A program made the translations under genes and the position numbers. This document shows, piece by piece, positions 63,101-64,000 of a stretch of DNA of 64,000 nucleotides (the stretch's first letter is position 1; every line of letters starts with the position of its first letter). This DNA is from Tessaracoccus sp. (lineage in GTDB: Bacteria; Actinomycetota; Actinomycetes; Propionibacteriales; Propionibacteriaceae). A model generated the notes under the pieces. The model saw only the letters and a program-made list of their open reading frames with translations, had not been told where the DNA came from and made no database searches. Where the stretch lies: positions 1-64,000 of the forward strand of contig NZ_JADJNP010000018.1 of the NCBI RefSeq assembly GCF_016714275.1, given 5' to 3'.

Positions 63101-64000
63101 GCGCGGGGTCGAGCATGCCGACGTCGGTGGCGGTGGCCTCGACCATGATCGTGCCGCGCACGAACGCGCCGGCGAGCGGGGTGGCGCCGTCGAAGGTGAC
63201 CAGCGGGCCGTCGCGGTCGAAGGTGCGGCCGTTGTCATCGAACAGATGCCCGCTGACGGCGCCGACGCACGAGCCGGGCATGGCGTTGCCGCCGCCGGTG
63301 GCGATCGCGTCGAGCAGCGGCAGGACCTCGGCGGGGCCGCTGAAGGCGGTGACGTTGCGGGCGCTGTCGCCGAGGTAGGCGACGATGGCCTGGGCGAGCT
63401 GCAGGCGCAGCGCCTCGTCGGTGAGTTGCGCGACGCCGCCGTAGGTGAGCGGCGTGGCGCCGGCCTTGCCGTCGAGGCAGCCGTCGGCGAGGTCGCGGCT
63501 CCAGATGTTGGTGACCTTCTGGGCGTTGATCGTCGGGCCGAAGGCGCCGGCGTCGCCGCCACCGGCGGTCGACGCGGTCCACGCGGTGCGCGACAGGCCG
63601 AGCAGCACCAGGCCGTAGCGATCGGCGGCGGTGAGCGTGTCGACCTGCGCGGGCTCGGACGGCACGACGGTGGTGATGCTGGCGATGCCGAGCATCGCCT
63701 CGAGCGCGGCGTGGGCGGTGGTCCAGCGCGCGGTCAGGTCGGCGCCGCCCTGGCCGGCGGTCACGAGCCAGCCGAGGTACGACACGGCCAGCTCGGTGGC
63801 GGGCGTGACCACGACGCCGCTGACCGCGCCGCCGTCGGTGAAGGCCGGGACGACGGTGCGCAGGCGGTCGTTGACGTCGAGGCTGACGACCGTGGCCGGC
63901 TGGCTGTCCTCGGCGTAGCTGCCGCCGCCGCCGACCTCGATCAGCAGCGGGCCGCTGGTGCCCTCGGCGACCGTGATGCTGTTGAAGCTGCCGTCGATCT
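60117..64000 (-). CDS. Ig-like repeat surface protein, partial (5' end beyond window)
   Basis: At least 1294 codons; the frame stays open to the window edge at 64000, so a GTG at 63812 is not the true start. At least five Ig-like or cadherin-like repeats of about 85-100 residues with recurring VTDRAGN/AVATDAAGN ends and D-x-x-x-P-x-I/V starts (IDSTPPVLNITG, MDNAAPVVTFTG, IDRTAPTAS). Final 250 residues are beta-rich with CPTCEP. Large exported adhesin- or matrix-like protein is the likely role; the secretion signal must lie outside the window. Confidence 0.75.
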   Translation of the reverse strand, partial: IDGSFNSITVAEGTSGPLLIEVGGGGSYAEDSQPATVVSLDVNDRLRTVVPAFTDGGAVSGVVVTPATELAVSYLGWLVTAGQGGADLTARWTTAHAALEAMLGIASITTVVPSEPAQVDTLTAADRYGLVLLGLSRTAWTASTAGGGDAGAFGPTINAQKVTNIWSRDLADGCLDGKAGATPLTYGGVAQLTDEALRLQLAQAIVAYLGDSARNVTAFSGPAEVLPLLDAIATGGGNAMPGSCVGAVSGHLFDDNGRTFDRDGPLVTFDGATPLAGAFVRGTIMVEATATDVGMLDPAPTLRITLPMSTVDTDGDINDADIHATFDTAAIMPGGGTLTVVLDGFDHSNNHSDVAMSTRSFTVDNTPPVIAITAPAMDGQFLRGPVTIQYTITEANVMSTTALLDNMTPITPGFQVAAEGAHTISVTVVDRAGWTTMATRTFTIDNNAPVITSVATPSGLVVRPPLTITATATDNFMAAGSLGSAITVTSTPAPTTTTPGSTGGNRTLAVAYSTLPDGPFTARFNVTDRAGNAAVEHVVTRTIDSTPPVLNITGVTANTWYAAPVTVTFGQTDANPGTTTATLDSIPTTSPATVAGEGSHTLIATATDAAGNVTTSTVPFVVDLNNPTLTLQGPAPPTWVRGTLTFQVIADDTLRALGSLASNIVVTATGPGGAIATSPTHTMLADGRRRVDLTIDTTAVDDAAGTGSLTVRFDVTDRAGRTVTLPITRTMDNAAPVVTFTGFPFGDATSGWSRAVAPALVIGGDVIDASPTTISLTIGVATPVAAVVTGATWAHTPGSTLAEGSHVLTAVATDAAGNTASRTYTLGIDRTAPTASNTPRAVYDERNDTFGATGGRPQHIHSGTQVMLGGAGCQAIYKHAYLLDTAPAGDESPAANPLAFDWRANDGVGVGVDPVSLTYAVTSPGGTTTAAYALAPATSGSDTIATSTLRRDGPQAVPALGVVDLTEEGAFTITFAVRDRLGNAATLPRCWTYNPIGAPVDLTGAGAILPAAAEALDALAVYKLNENDAISGLLNNTHPGAGLMRVDLFNRTNDRVWFTFTPSITGATLTKTWSVKYQTISTQTVNVTCNYDTGVISGPPAICVSDGDYTGTLPGETVVTSTPFTATPTVRLFDMTTPSNPIVVPTCPTCEPLEFELVPGKPYTAVVAIKHLQPIGFTGITSGYLEGNTGVAPGPIVPTTRLPIAPLTTTGDGVNRYCSAFTVLTPFTARCTQATTVGGVRWAAALGFGAAQITTVAASAAGSTLTFKRTGTNVLATVQVLTYSWSTTESPTP

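Noticed and set aside
60117..63812. GTG at 63812 as true start of the repeat protein
   Set aside because: The frame stays open to the window edge with natural-looking sequence and there is no signal peptide after this GTG.

Overview
The window is very GC-rich and dense with tandem, overlapping genes. Eukaryote-type Ser/Thr kinase, a DUF2381-like protein, many short lipoproteins with Asp/Ala/Pro-rich linkers and Ig-like repeat surface proteins suggest a myxobacterium-like organism (Myxococcota, perhaps the Haliangium/Kofleria side). This placement is inferred from gene content, not from a marker gene. No rRNA, tRNA or CRISPR array was seen.

Region 1 (about 0.2-28.4 kb) is a composite anti-mobile-element (defence) island, almost all on the minus strand. 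In transcription order it holds a small DUF1232/YkvA-like gene, a SNF2-type helicase, a 1664-aa Eco57I-class N6-adenine methyltransferase, an OLD-like AAA ATPase with a TOPRIM/DUF4435-like tail, and a Schlafen/AlbA_2-type protein. A small gene of unknown role, an oppositely oriented PD-(D/E)XK nuclease-like gene, a PLD-type nuclease, a protein of unknown function with an in-frame 42-bp tandem duplication, a small basic protein and an HTH regulator follow. The last two genes are a 2138-aa DEAD/DEAH-DUF1998 helicase (DruE-like, or a fused DrmA/DrmB analogue) and a 1454-aa fusion of a RelE-like fold, UvrD helicase, RNA polymerase alpha-CTD-like repeats and a sigma-region-4-like HTH. The parts recall class 1 DISARM (SNF2 helicase, adenine methylase, DUF1998 helicase, PLD) and Druantia (giant DUF1998 helicase), but match neither exactly. 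A perfect dyad, TCACC-N7-GGTGA, occurs upstream of the first gene and in the divergent promoter region at 15.3 kb, which suggests common control.

Region 2 (28.6-33.6 kb) has an immunity-like gene with a frameshifted polymorphic-toxin remnant, a Ser/Thr kinase, a DUF2381-like exported protein, an outer-membrane-barrel-like protein and a small zinc-ribbon protein.

Region 3 (33.9-49.7 kb) is a ten-gene minus-strand operon with six 4-bp start/stop overlaps. It encodes a vWA lipoprotein, a small membrane protein, a tubulin-like GTPase, an unknown 574-aa protein, a zinc-ribbon plus Hsp70/actin-fold ATPase, a small Cys/His protein, a canonical Hsp70, a 1197-aa membrane protein, an SH3/TPR-like exported protein and a lipoprotein. 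The combination of two Hsp70/actin-type ATPases, a tubulin-type GTPase and a surface vWA lipoprotein is the best candidate here for a coherent, little-described system.

Region 4 (49.7-64 kb) is a more fluid stretch: a serine-recombinase remnant abutting a truncated gene, an array of single-copy lipoproteins, an IS1182-type insertion placed exactly at a stop codon, a 726-aa helical protein and a large Ig-like repeat protein that runs off the window.
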